Shown piece by piece: positions 41,745-56,086 of a DNA stretch of 64,000 nucleotides (within the stretch, counting starts at the first letter, position 1; each line of letters starts with the position of its first letter). The notes beneath the pieces were generated by a model. It was not told the origin of the DNA and ran no database searches. It saw only the letters and a list, made by a program, of their open reading frames with translations. The DNA comes from Nezara viridula. Taxonomy: Eukaryota > Arthropoda > Insecta > Hemiptera > Pentatomidae. Location of the stretch: the NCBI GenBank assembly GCA_928085145.1, contig OV725080.1, positions 147,860,636 to 147,924,635 on the forward strand, read 5' to 3'. Made by a program: the position numbers and the translations under genes.

Positions 41745-42299
41745 TCCGTGGTACAGATCCCTTATTATCACATTATTAGCATCCGGCTGAAATTCGTAAA
41801 TAGCTTCATCCTATCGTAACCTACAAATATTTTATTTACGAAAATTCTCGAAATTGAAGCGTTTTCGATCTGGAGGTCAGCAAACGTTGTCTATTAAACT
41901 CGTAAATACCCACTAGCTTTCCACTTGAATCATAAGATAATTTGACCACAAATTAGAGAAAAAATGTGACCTTCAAAAATATTGAACCGCTTGTCGTGAC
42001 CTACACCACCAAACTGTCAAAATAACGAGGTTATATGGGACAAACTGCAAAATATTTTTGTAGGCCACCTTTTTTATCTATTTTGTGTTCAATTCATCTT
42101 ATGATGCAAATAAAAAGCAAATGGGTATTTACGAGTTTTTAGTACCTAATTAAATACATAAATTTTTCCGACCTCGAGATCGAAAACCCTTCAATTCTAT
42201 GAGTTTTCTTGAATAAAATATTTGTAGATTACGATGAAGCTATTCACGAGATATCAGTTGGATGTTAATAATTAGATAAAAAGGGATCTGTACCACGGA
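41745..42299. mobile_element. Foldback-family element, full copy
   Basis: Terminal inverted repeats begin TCCGTGGTACAGATCCC on the left and end GGGATCTGTACCACGGA on the right. The symmetry continues inward for about 230 bp per arm (tagcttcatc/gatgaagcta, aatattttattt, ctcgtaaataccca/gggtatttacgag, gaccttcaaaaatatt/aatatttttgtaggcc). It is 555 bp with no coding capacity. Family members: 44,590-45,168 (full), 23,278 and 27,810 (partial), 42,590-42,800 and 61,600-61,720 (fragments). I see no clear target duplication. Confidence 0.75.
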
Positions 42300-42589
42300 T
42301 GTAAAATACGATTCATTTGAATGAACCGATTCGTAACGATTCAATCATTGTGAATCGATTCTTGTGAATGATTCTTCGATCGATGCCTTTGTAATTTAAA
42401 TAAAAAAAAAGAACTTTGAAAAAACAAACAAATAATAGCAATCATTCTCAACATTATGGTTATTCAAGCAAAAATCTTCTTTTTTTTGTGACTGGAAAGA
42501 TAAGATAATTTGATCACAAAAAAAAAAAAAAAAAAAAAAAAAAAGGAGGCATGCAAAAATATTGGTCTATTTGGTTATAAAACCTTGCT

Positions 42590-42800
42590 ATTTGAACTTT
42601 TTCTCAATTTTGTGATAAAATTATCTTAAGATTCAAGTGGAAAGCAAATGGATGAGATATTCCTGTGTTGTTGCTACCCTAATAAAAATAAAAACTTAAC
42701 CGATCTCCAGATTTAAAAGTTGTAGGATACGATAATATGGAGCCAATCATGAAGTTTTAAACAGATGTTAATAATTTGATGAAAAGGGGTCTGCCTAGCA
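42590..42800 (+). repeat. Foldback-family fragment
   Basis: 'ttgtgataaaattatcttaag', 'gattcaagtggaaagcaaatgg', 'tgttaataatttgatgaaaa' and 'ggggtctgcc' match the right half of the 41,745/44,590 family. The stretch between is diverged. A 34-bp poly(A) lies upstream at about 42,510-42,544. Confidence 0.5.
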
Positions 42801-42884
42801 TACTAATAGCATTTTCCTCCTAGTGCTGGCAGATCCTGATAGGAATATGGTTTATTCTTTAGAAATAGAAACAGAAATAGAAAA

Positions 42885-43600
42885 TAACTTTATTCTGGGA
42901 CAAAGTCCCTTTAGAATAACAATATAGAACATAATTAAAATACTACATCTGCCCAAAATAAAACAATAATAAAAAAGAGAAAGTAAAGAAAATATTAGTT
43001 AAACAAGCTATATAGAAAAAAAATCTATTAACAAAACAGTTAAAACTATGATAAAACAGTTAAGACTATGTACAGTAGAAAAAATTATAATTATACTCTT
43101 TTGAAAAATAAAAGAATAAAAAATACATTGAGTTCTTCTTTAAAATGAGGTGTGTTTCTGCTAACAAAGAAAAGACAAACCTGATAATATAAAATATCAG
43201 TGTCTTTAAATAATGATTAATATGTAGACTCATCATTGTCAAATGCTATAGGTACAGATTTAATTATATACCAATAAAAAATAATAATAAAAAAAAACAA
43301 TAGATGCGGTCAGTGGCATTAAGAGCCGGAAGATATTGTAATATCCCTAGTGAAGTTCACAGTATAGAATAGTACTATCGTTTGATGATGACTAGAAATG
43401 CATAATATTGAAAGTTTAGCAAGTATCTGACTGTTTTTGGGATAGGAATTAGAATAGGAGGGATTTGAATGTGGATATGGAGGGGGAATGCCGAATTTTG
43501 ATAGGTAGAGAATTCCAGAAATTGACAGCGCGAGCTATAAAGGAATTCTGAAATGAGGCAGATCTTATTCTATATTCTTTATATAGATTAATAGAAGAAT
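42885..43600 (-). mobile_element. CR1/Jockey-like LINE 3' end (minus strand)
   Basis: The tail 'actttattctgggacaaagt' with 'ccctttagaataac' (42,905-42,940) matches the tails at 48,105-48,225 and 63,420. Minus strand at about 43,565-43,460 reads SASFQNSFIARAVNFWNSLP and IKIRHSPS, the conserved 'yn.SF...a..lWNsLP..ir' ending of such polymerases. The middle is decayed. Confidence 0.65.
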
Positions 43601-43679
43601 GCATAATAAACTTCATAAAAATATACATAAAACCTATTCATTTTTAATATAATAATATGTGTAGTAGAGGACTTCAAAG

Positions 43680-43710
<31 letters not shown>

Positions 43711-43740
43711 CAATACAGATCAAGGTATACAGATCAATGT

Positions 43741-43798
43741 CAGTATACCTTCAAGATACACATTATTTTAATTATAAATTCCACAAAATATACATGTT

Positions 43799-43862
<64 letters not shown>

Positions 43863-43920
43863 AACATGTATATTTTGTGGAATTTATAATTAAAATAATG
43901 TGTATCTTGAAGGTATACTG
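43741..43920. repeat. Perfect 180-bp palindrome
   Basis: 43,741-43,800 is the exact reverse complement of 43,861-43,920 (60 of 60 bases, starting CAGTATACCTTCAAGATACA). The centre 43,801-43,860 is 60 bp of TA repeat, itself self-complementary. The whole block could extrude as a cruciform. It could be a biological inversion duplication or an assembly/sequencing hairpin artefact. Confidence 0.9.
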
Positions 43921-44589
43921 ACTAGGATCTGATGTATATTCAACAGAAACCTATGATTAATATTATGATGATTAATTTATATTTAAGAATGCCCTCTAAA
44001 TTGAATACTATCGAAGAACATGCACGAGTTGAAGATGATTCAGGGGTCGGTAATTAGCTAATACTGACACCGAAAGATTAGCAATAAGTAATAACATGCT
44101 ATTTGTTATCCAGGGCTCTCATTTATTCTGAATAATTCAAAAAGGATAAAGAATTAATCTTTTTAAAAGATTGTTTGGCTTCAAATGTGCAAATGTATTT
44201 TGATTTATTGCAAAACAACCGCATCTCCAATCAAGGAAGCCTTGAGATTTTAATATCCTTTTCGTGAAATTCTTTTTGCTATTAGAAAGATAAGGAAACG
44301 AATTAATTTGTTAAAGGATGGAGTTTGAAACAAGGAGTATTAAAATAATTTTTATGACTACGTACGTCACTACTAGTATCGTCTTTTTATGACTTTGAAA
44401 TATTAACTATAAAATTGATTTTAATATTTTTTTCCCGAACCATCTGTCAAGTAAAATTTCAGATTTATCAGTTAAAAAAGTTATTTAGTGAAAATAAAAT
44501 TATCTCCTTAATTTTTTATTAAATTGTCAATTGTGGTTGAACCGTTATGTTATTTTTATTAAACATAATTAAGATATTCAATTTAGTTG
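43921..44589. other. AT-rich intergenic sequence; no gene seen
   Basis: No feature is recognised apart from low-complexity sequence. Confidence 0.5.
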
Positions 44590-45168
44590 TAAAGGTGGTA
44601 CAGACTCCTATTTATCGAATTATTAACATCTGCCTGGAACTTGGTAAATAGTTTCATCTCATCGTAACCTACAACTATTATATTTATGAAAACTTTTGGA
44701 ATTGGAGCGTTTTAAATTTGGAGGGACACAAACATTGTTTATTTAATTAGGTTCTAAAAACTAGTAAATACACATTTGCTTTCTACTTGGATTGTAAGAT
44801 AATTTGATCACAAAGTCGAGAAAAATGGTGACCTTCAAAAAATATTGAGCCGTTTGGCGTCACCTACATCTCCAAATTTTCAAAATAACGAGGTTATATA
44901 GGACGAACTGCCCAATATTTTTGAAGGCCACCTTTTTTATCGATTTTGTGAACAAATTATCTTTCGATCCAAGTAAAACGCAAATGGGCATTAATGAATT
45001 TTTAGTACCTAATTAAATAGATAAAGTTTGCTCACCTCTAGATTGAAAACGCCCCAATTGAAAGAGTTTTCGTAAATAAAATAGTTGTCCGTTACGATGA
45101 GATGAAGCTATTTACAAAGTTTCAGGCGGATGTTAATAATTAGATAAAAAGGGGTCTGCACCATGGAC
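44590..45168. mobile_element. Foldback-family element, second full copy
   Basis: Left end 'aggtggtacagactcc', right end 'ggggtctgcaccatgg'. Both arms align with the copy at 41,745, including 'agtttcatctcatcgtaacc', 'gaccttcaaaaaatattgag', 'aacgaggttatataggacg' and 'agtacctaattaaatagata'. The two copies share the asymmetric central ~90 bp, so this is one family and not two unrelated hairpins. Confidence 0.75.
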
Positions 45169-45548
45169 AATAACACGTAATAGAACAATTTACTTTCATA
45201 AACATATGAAAATTTAGAAAAAGAAACATTGAGAACATGAAAAATCTCTGTATCTGTGTATTAAGCAAAGAGCCCAGCTCGAAAACGAAAAATTCTATAA
45301 ATCTTAAATTAAGTAATTTTAGGTAGGTCACAAACAATTTACCGTATCAAAAAAAAAAAAGTTTCTAAAAACAAGAGTATTAATACAAATTTTTAGTATA
45401 TTTAGTTGGAAAGCTAAAGATAAAAAAAAAAAAAAAAACTGACATTTAATGTAGAAGAAAAAGAAAAAGATGATTGATAACAAATTATGATTTAAAATTA
45501 CTGAAAATTAATATTATTTAACGGAAACTAAATGAAAAACCCATTTAG

Positions 45549-45870
45549 GGAATGGGGTAGCTCAGTGGTAGGGTACTGAACTTCTAATGCTTAGGTCTCA
45601 GGTTCGAATCCCTGCTCATGGCAGAAAAAATATTTATTCTATTTCATTGGTCTATCTATCTGGGTAGATAGACCCTCCTCGGGCACACCCTGCCTCTACA
45701 AAGTGGGTACCCTTAATTCAAATAATTAAGGGGAAAAACCAGGCGGTTGAGCGTGATGTCGGTCAAATCACCTCCTTGCACAACCGTAGACCAAGAAACA
45801 GTGCTTTCCTTAAATATTACTGAGCTCGAGACCCTTCATGGGTTGTAGTGGTAAATTTTTTTTTTTAATG
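45549..45870 (+). mobile_element. tRNA-derived SINE (plus strand)
   Basis: The head resembles a tRNA: A box TAGCTCAGTGG (45,558-45,568), B box GGTTCGAATCC (45,601-45,611), both perfect for RNA polymerase III, with a tRNA-like middle. It is followed by a body not belonging to any tRNA (gggcacaccctgcctctac, caggcggttgagcgtgatg, accgtagaccaagaaacag) and a 3' end 'gggttgtagtggta' before a T run. It matches the minus-strand copy 25,925-26,238 along the whole body, so it is a SINE and not a tRNA gene. Target duplications are not evident. Confidence 0.85.
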
Positions 45871-47134
45871 AAAAGCTTTACAATTATTTTTAAGATTAGG
45901 AAACCGAAACTATATAATTATGCGAATTGTCGTTCTTAAATTATTTCAAAACTATTTTATCGTACCTGTGTCAAAGGAGTGAAGAAGTGAAAATATTTCA
46001 AGCAATGTTTACAGGTTGAAAAACACGAAAACATGGTAACCAAAACTGCAATAACTTTATTTTCATAACATAAGGGACCGATAATATATTTAAATAAATA
46101 TTAATTAGCTTTATTAGGGCAGAAATATAGTTATTTAATTAGGGTGTTAAGTAAATGTTGTGCTTTAAAAGGTTTTCCTCGTTAAAAATGGCCTAAAGGG
46201 CTGAAACGTTGGGGGGGGAAAATAAGGCAGGATTTAAGGACTAAACGTGTTTTATTATAACTATATTTTTTTTGGTTATTTTGATATGTTTATTCTGTGC
46301 AAAGATTGTTAGATGTTATCTAGGTCGGCTAGAGTAATTATTTTTTCTGAATAAACTTTAATATAAATAAAACGACTGTTTCATCGAATCGATAAGAGGA
46401 AAGGGAGAGGGAGAGGGTTGGATTAATAATAGAAAAAAACTGTTTTGCATTCTAATATTTTTACACGATCCTATCTCAACAGACGATTCTGGATTTTCTG
46501 TTCATTTTCATTTTGGAAGGTAAACAGAACGGGAAGCAGAACCCCATTCAAATCAAGCGTTCCTGAAATGGTGTTTTTTTCTCTCTTCTTTTTCCCAAGA
46601 TCTTAAATAATTTTATTTAATATTAAATTAATTAAACTTTAATATTAATAATAAAATAACTAGAATAACTTCAGAAAAATACCAACACGTCCTATTCAAC
46701 TCTGATATTCAAGAGCATGCTTAATAAAAACTGTTTTGATGCAGAGGATTTTCATTTTAAGTTATTTAAATATTATTTTCAACCAACATATGCAAGAGTT
46801 ACTCCAACATGCAAAATTAACCAATTTTCTCGAAAGCTTAGAAAACGAAATTGGTAACCCACTGAAATAAATAACAACAAATAAGAATAAAAATAACATT
46901 TCCCACTCCAACCACTAATCGGTGTTTTTTCCACTATTCATAAATTTATTTATTTTTGAGATGTCTTTAATTTTTTACTAAATTTGGACACACTCCCCTC
47001 TTTGTATATAAATTACAATACTTTTCTATGTTTATTTACACACCTTAAAGTACAGAATTCACTTGTTTATTTTAGTTTTTTCCCATCTCTTTTTCTCTAT
47101 TTTTTTAGTTTATTATTTTTAATAATCAACCATT
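45871..47134. other. AT-rich intergenic sequence
   Basis: A Penelope-type motif relative lies at about 46,188-46,216 (GGCCTAAAGGGCTGAAACGTTGG). An A/G-rich patch sits at 46,395-46,425. No gene is seen. Confidence 0.45.
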
Positions 47135-47720
47135 GTGATCGACCAAAAAATTCAAAAACTTAACTCTATCTCAAAATTTGAGGTTTCACGTTTCAGGATG
47201 CGTAGAATTCGAAAATCGAATACAATTTTTTTTGCTCGTCCGCCGTCCGCGCATTTTCTCCGAAACTAATGTACCGATTTTTTTTTTTTCAAATTTAGAT
47301 ATAAAATCAGTGGTCACCCGAGGATGATCCTCCTTCATCGACATTAATATATGCCTTTTACTTTCAAAATGGCGGCCGAAAAACCTCCGTTGCTATAGAC
47401 TGTACCTCCTAAACGAATGAACCGATTTCAATGAAACTTCGCCAGTCATTTTCCCGACGCCCTTTAAATTTATCTATATAACGTACTTCAACGAAAAGAA
47501 GCTGGGAAAAAAGTTACGAGGGATGTTAAAATTAAATTCCGAATAACTCAAAAAGTTTACACTTTTTTTATGGATATTGTACATGGTTTTTTAAAAGTTT
47601 ACGGAATTGCCTACAAAACAAAAATAAAAAGTTAAAATCGGACAATTAGGAGCAAAGATATAGTCTCTAGTTTTGTTTAATATGTTCTACTGCAAATGTT
47701 ATATCCTCTGTTTGGTTTTT
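47135..47720 (+). repeat. Possible Helitron-related or other dispersed repeat
   Basis: Contains 'tgctcgtccgccgtccgcgc', and 'aaacgaatgaaccgatttca' with 'atgaaactt', phrases of the same type as inside the 26,369 element ('aaccattcatccgatcgcca' with 'tgaaactt'). No proper TC or CTRR ends were found, and no ORF. Confidence 0.35.
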
Positions 47721-47984
47721 AAATTTTGAATGTAATACTGAAGTAATGCTATTTTTTTTAGTCCAATAATTGAAATCACCTTTTATTTCTATTTCTTTGT
47801 AACTAGGAATGTAATGTTATTTTAGATGTATAATTGTTTGGAAATAATAAACCATTGTGAAATAATTTGCAGCGTTTTTTTTTATCATTATAATGATTTA
47901 GTTATAAAACAAATTTAAATTAGTTTTATATTATATATAACCAATTTAATTTATTACCTTTCCAACTTAATTTAGTTATTTTAT

Positions 47985-48196
47985 TTTATTGTTTTTAGCA
48001 GCTATCTTTCAGTATTGTGTACCCTAATGCTCCTCAGCTTTCTTTAATATATCTTCATAGCTATGTATATATACTTGTCTTATCGCTTATGTTATTGTTA
48101 TTCTTTATTGAAATAGGTCTTTTGGCCAGATCTAATGTTAATTTGTAGAGGCAATATTCATAAGGGACTGTGCCCCAGAATAAAATTTATTTTGAA
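47985..48196 (+). mobile_element. CR1/Jockey-like LINE 3' tail (plus strand)
   Basis: 'aaataggtcttttggccagat', 'aagggactgtgccccagaat' and 'aaaatttatttt' are shared with 63,180-63,445. Only the 3' end is present. It abuts another copy of the same tail in the opposite orientation. Confidence 0.6.
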
Positions 48197-48197
48197 A

Positions 48198-48355
48198 TGA
48201 AAAAACATTTTATTATTCTGGGACTGTTGTCCCTTTAAAACAAATTATAAGTACAGATTGTATGTCTGTGTGGTCACAATCAGATTATATATTTACAATA
48301 AGAGTTGAATAAAAGTAAAAATACTGCAGAGGAGAAAGAAAAGAACAAGAAAATT

Positions 48356-48433
<78 letters not shown>

Positions 48434-49255
48434 CTAATATAACCTTTATACATTGAGGTAGTCTCTGAGGGTGCTTAGATATTTCTCTTAGGTGTATTTT
48501 GTAATCAGTCGGATTGAGAAAGGAGTAGGTGTTCGAAAGAGGAAACTGATTGAGCGTGTCGAATATCAGCAAGGATGGAATTCCATAGAGAGGCGGCTTG
48601 AAATGCAAATGATTTGTCATACGCAGCAGTTCGGTGAGGAGGACAGAGGTCGGAAGTACGGAATCTAGGGGGACGGGATTGGATGGAGTATTTGAATTGT
48701 AAGCTGTGAAAAATAACTTCTAATGATTTGATACAGAAATGTGGCTACGAAGTACTGACGGCGATAGGACGGATAAAGCCACTTCAATTCGGTGTAATGC
48801 TGGGTAATATGCGTAACCCTTGAGATTCCGAAAACTCGAGATCTCCTGAGAGGCCATCGTACACCGTACAGCCATAGTAGAAGCGGGGAAAAACAAAAGA
48901 GGAAACTAGGAGTTGACGGGACTTATAAGGAAGGAGAAAACGTAAGCGATTGAACAGTTTTAAGGTGGAGTTAGTGCGACGGGAAATTTGGGAGAAGTGT
49001 GGTTTCCAGCAGAGGGTTTGATCAAAAGTAACACCAAGGTGGTGTGGAATAAGATAGGTGAGTTGTTCAGGAAAAGATTGGGAGATACCGGGAAGGATTT
49101 GAGGAGTGAGGGGGATCCGATCAAGATGGCTTTTGTCTTCTCAGTGTTCAGAGTGAGCCTGTTGAGGTTTGACCAAGCACTTATTCTATTAATATCTTCT
49201 TGGAGTTTTAGAATGGCATCTGAGAAATCGGTCGGATTAAAGGATATTCTATTCT
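48198..49255 (-). mobile_element. 5'-truncated CR1/Jockey-like LINE (minus strand)
   Basis: On the minus strand from about 49,216: SDAILKLQEDINRISAWSNL, NRLTLNTEKTKAILIGSPS, then (frameshift) PHHLGVTFDQTLCWKPHFSQ, LFNRLRFLLPYKSRQLLVS, FVFPRFYYGCTVYDGLSGDL. After more breaks it reads YDKSFAFQAASLWNSILADI and a Ser-rich end. These are the post-catalytic RT, thumb and C-terminal motifs of the Jockey/CR1 group. A (CA)16(TA)20 tract at 48,359-48,429 lies in the 3' untranslated region, and the tail ends at about 48,205. The catalytic box is not included. Dead copy. Confidence 0.75.
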
Positions 49256-50284
49256 ACATTTGAATTTTATTTCGAATATCTTGTTTCTAATTTAGCTGAT
49301 TTATAAACAGAATAAAATTTATCATTGTTATATGTTATCCAGGAGCGCTTGCCCGGACTATTACCTTATAAATGGAAAAAAAAAATCGTCTTATATCCGC
49401 AGTTTATCGATTCGATCTAACTGCTCGGTCTTTTAATAAACTATACTTAGAATAATTGGTTTTAATAAAATATATGGAAAAGGGTCATCGAAGCTCTTGG
49501 TAGTAAATAGTTGATGAGTTGTGATGAGTCAGCTCATGAATTTACTAGGGAGGATGCGCCGCCATTACTCTTGACCTTGTCTTCTACTTCGCAACTTTCC
49601 TTAAGGTCGTTTCAAATATATCATTATTCAGCAGAAATATCAAGTTATTATTATTTATTATTATACCGGCATGAACCAATGAAAACCTAACATAAACAAG
49701 TAGATTCATTAATATAAGTCAAAAGTGGATTACGCTACATGTCGCAAAAAAAAAAAAAAAAATCTGGTGTCTCCTATACGACTTTTCTACCTATTTCAGA
49801 AAAGTTTGTATATCTTTACATATGTTCATGAAGAAAAAAAAAATTGAATTAGATTTATTTTCCTGAAAACAGATCAAATAAAAGATTTGAGTACGATTTA
49901 TTTGATAAACTAAAGCAATGTAAACCGACTACAGGTAGATCAGTGTAAACATTTCAATACTCTCTAAAATTGCTAATCAAAAACTTTTTGCCATACCTTA
50001 ATTTTGTCAAACAATAATTTCTGTTAAAAATAGACGAAATAGTGAAGCTTGTGTGATGCGAGCAACAGATTTTCTTACTTTCATTTAGTCATATTTTTTC
50101 TCTCATTCACCCCTTTCTGACACCAGGATAAGAACCCGTAATCTTACATTGGAAATTGAAAAGCTGTAACTTCCTTAATAGTTGTCCAAAATGAACGATT
50201 TTCATTTATTGCGCATGGAGCACAGAATTTCTGTCACAGGCATCAGTAGTTAAAACCCTACAAAATAAAAAAAAGAAGCAACAA
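49256..50284. other. AT-rich intergenic sequence; no gene seen
   Basis: A GATGAGTCAGCTCATGA word (AP-1-like, partly palindromic) lies at about 49,522. Nothing else is recognisable. Confidence 0.5.
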
Positions 50285-50450
50285 AATCAGTTTAGTTGTT
50301 CACGAGAAAATCTTGGCACATACAGAACAATGGCTAAAATGTGTTTTTCAGACTCAGGGGCTCTGAAACGTATAGATCCGTCGAAAACCGCATATCGAAA
50401 ATTTGACCCGATCGCAATACTGGCCTTACCTAGTATGGGTAGAAAAGTAA
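50285..50450 (-). repeat. Copy of the 34,967 repeat-family end
   Basis: 'ctgaaacgtatagatccgtcg', 'aaaaccgcatatcgaaaattt' and 'gacccgatcgcaatac' are the inverted counterpart of 34,930-35,000 and resemble 35,950-35,985. They give the family end that is truncated in the right arm there. Confidence 0.45.
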
Positions 50451-50879
50451 AAAAAAAAAAAAGAATAAATGTAAGTTATACAACATATTACATCAATATT
50501 TTTAATTTTTCCTCATATTGTAAAATATTTTAAATAAATTATATTTTTTGTATATTATTTCTCAGAGGTATTTCTTTTTGTCGGTATGTAGTATCTTACA
50601 GAGTTTTATTATGAAACTTTATTTAATGTATAACAATTTCATACAATCGGATGGCAACATCAATTAGTCTATGCTAAATATAATATATGAGAAATATAAA
50701 AGATTAACATTTTTTAAAAAAACATTTTTAAATATCCAGGTAAGGTGGATGTAATATTTTTTATATAAAATAAACTAAACAAAACAAAAAGAAACTAAGC
50801 TATTAAAAATAACTACCCTAATACACACATGTCTATACAAATATATACAATATCTAAAAATAAATTCATTCACTCAAAA

Positions 50880-51295
50880 TCTCCGAACCAAGCCTTTCTT
50901 CCCACTCATGGACAGAAAGGCAGGACTCTAGGAGATCCCAGCGCCCTTCACTCAGCCGCATTACTGGTATTAAAGACCAGTAAAATCTTAGCAGAAGCGC
51001 AATAACCACATATACAAGGCTTGAGTAGAGAATCTGACCATTGCCAAAAATCCAATATTTACTTATTCACAAAAGGTCTCTGGGCCACTGCCGCTTCAAC
51101 CTTCGAGGAGGATTGTAGGGATGGGTGGTGCTTTGGATTGGGATCGTGCAAAGGGATTTGAATCATAGGTAAGGTTCTGATGAAATATGGAGAATTTTTC
51201 TGGGATATGGTCTAGGACAAATATTAAGATCATGGTGTAGGGTTTTGTTGGTTACATAGAATGGAGCATCAACTATCAACTGTAGTTTCAAACCT
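50880..51295 (-). mobile_element. Jockey-like LINE 3' end (minus strand)
   Basis: Minus strand at about 51,285-51,060: VDAPFYVTNKTLHHDLNI, a frameshift, LDHIPEKFSIFHQN, and a Pro/Arg-containing end. The segment 50,930-50,985 contains 'cctagagatc'-type complement (RDLLES-like) shared with 54,470 and 39,790. The closest copy is 9,358-9,865. 5'-truncated and dead. Confidence 0.65.
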
Positions 51296-54215
<2,920 letters not shown>

Positions 54216-54545
54216 TATTTATTTATTATCTATAGAAATATATTAATCTGCCACGTGGATAATAATTATAGTGATACATGAACACATTCACACCATATAT
54301 ACAGAAAGTATAAAATTAATAAAAGTAAAATAACTAAAAAATATGTACAATAAAAAAATAGAATAACCTAACGATAAGTAAATGAAAAAACATAAAAACA
54401 CAGTCATACCTATATAGAATTAGGCGGGGAACCATAAGCCAGGCTTCTCCCCCAACTATAGAAGGAAAAGCAGGACTCCAAGAGATCCCTGAGCTACTCT
54501 CTCAACCGCGTCACTGGTGCTAAAGCCAGTGGAATACTAAATTAA
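54216..54545 (-). mobile_element. Jockey-like LINE 3' end (minus strand)
   Basis: Minus strand at 54,540-54,470 gives a broken 'RLRE..LRDLLES' type terminus followed by a long AT-rich 3' region. The tail 'tctgccacgtggataataat' with 'cattcacaccatatatac' is a diverged form of the 9,361 tail. Confidence 0.55.
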
Positions 54546-56086
54546 ATAATATTTGTGATTTTATTTCTGTATCAAGTTTCATAACAACAACTGTTACTAA
54601 ATATCATTAAAAAATCACTGGCGGGCCGAATCTAAACAAGACCCATATATTTTGTTCATCGCTATGATTATATCTATCAGCAGGATACAATATTTAATTT
54701 TGACAGAGTTTTTTATTTATTTATTTTTTATAACTAAAATTAATCTAGAAAAAAAGGAAAACATATTTATATCAAGTATTATTTGAAGGCAGGCATAAAT
54801 AAATAAAAAAAATAAATTAAAAAACATGCCGAAGGTATTAAATGAGATGTAATGGATCATTAATTGCAAAAACCAAAATAAGCTTCTAGTTAAGTTGGCC
54901 AAGTAAATTTATGCCATAAAAAAAAAAAATCCAGATTCGTTTTTAATATGATGAGCAATGTTTTAAATATTTTATACAAAAAAAATTGGTATAACCTAGC
55001 AAAAAGAATTTATCATTTGTTTTCTCGACTCTTAAGGCGCATTGGCAAGAACCCTTGCACATGGGTTTAATATTTTATTCAATATTATCACCAAAAGAAT
55101 TGCATTGAAATTGTTGACCCAACATCCACCCCTAGCTATTGGCGCATTAACTAATGGTGGACTAGCTTATAGTGCTGCCAACATATCGCCCTCCCCTATG
55201 TTAAATCCTACTCAAACTTTTACTGTTTCTGTTACAAAAAAATAATATGTGATATATTTTATAAGTTTTAACATATATTTTCTAAAAAGTTCTACGCACA
55301 GAAACATATACAGGTAGAAATCAAAATAATCGCAGACATAAACATCCCGTGATAATATATTCAGCTAGTAATTTAGACTGGGTAGATAATAAGTTTGTGC
55401 CATCTGTTACTATCGAATAAATTTCATTGAGGCACAATTTATCACAGTTGGCGATAGCGAAGCGACAAAGCATTGTCGTCCATTCTCTGACAAGGTTTCT
55501 AGTTTTTTTTTTTTGTTTTTTTGCTAAATGTGCCTTTGTCACGTAAATCTCGATAGTGCCTCCCGCGGCTTTTGTACGACAGATGGAAGCGAGACAGCCT
55601 GGGCGCGTAGGAGTTGGGGTCTATGTCCTTAGTTAAACCTTCTTTGATACATTTATTACTAGTAAAATTATTTTATATATTGTTTACAATAAAAATAAAT
55701 CGCACATCTTACAGGATACGTTATAGAATTTGAAAAAAAGTATTGACTTTTAATGGTAGAAAATCCAATATAAATATGTATGTACTTTTAAATCATTAAG
55801 GAAAAATAAACAAGAATTAAGAATTACGAAAAAAAATTCTCTAACATCCTCATGAAAACGCCTATTGCCCAATCAATAACATAAAAGAAGATAACGATAA
55901 TGTTATCGATAACAAAATCATTAGTTTCGGTTTCGAGAATTATTAGGGATAATTATGAGATAAGCTGTTTCTTACTTTACAAAGTTGTTTTTATACTTTC
56001 AGCACAAATAACTACAATAAATTAAAGAAAAATTTAAATTTATTTTATTTTCATGATCTGGATTATATATAAAATCATATAATAAA
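54546..56086. other. AT-rich sequence; one dispersed repeat and an unidentified block
   Basis: 55,020-55,140 is a copy of the repeat seen at 1790 and 23,800 ('ctcgactcttaaggcgcattgg', 'ttgcattgaaattgttgaccc'). 55,315-55,640 is more balanced, with 'ctgttactatcgaataaa' and 'ctcgatagtgcctcccgcgg', but I cannot identify it. No gene is seen. Confidence 0.4.

Noticed and set aside
45549..45622. Genuine tRNA gene
   Set aside because: Both promoter boxes are good, but the anticodon stem pairs poorly and a diverged second copy at 25,925 shares the following ~240 bp, which indicates a SINE.
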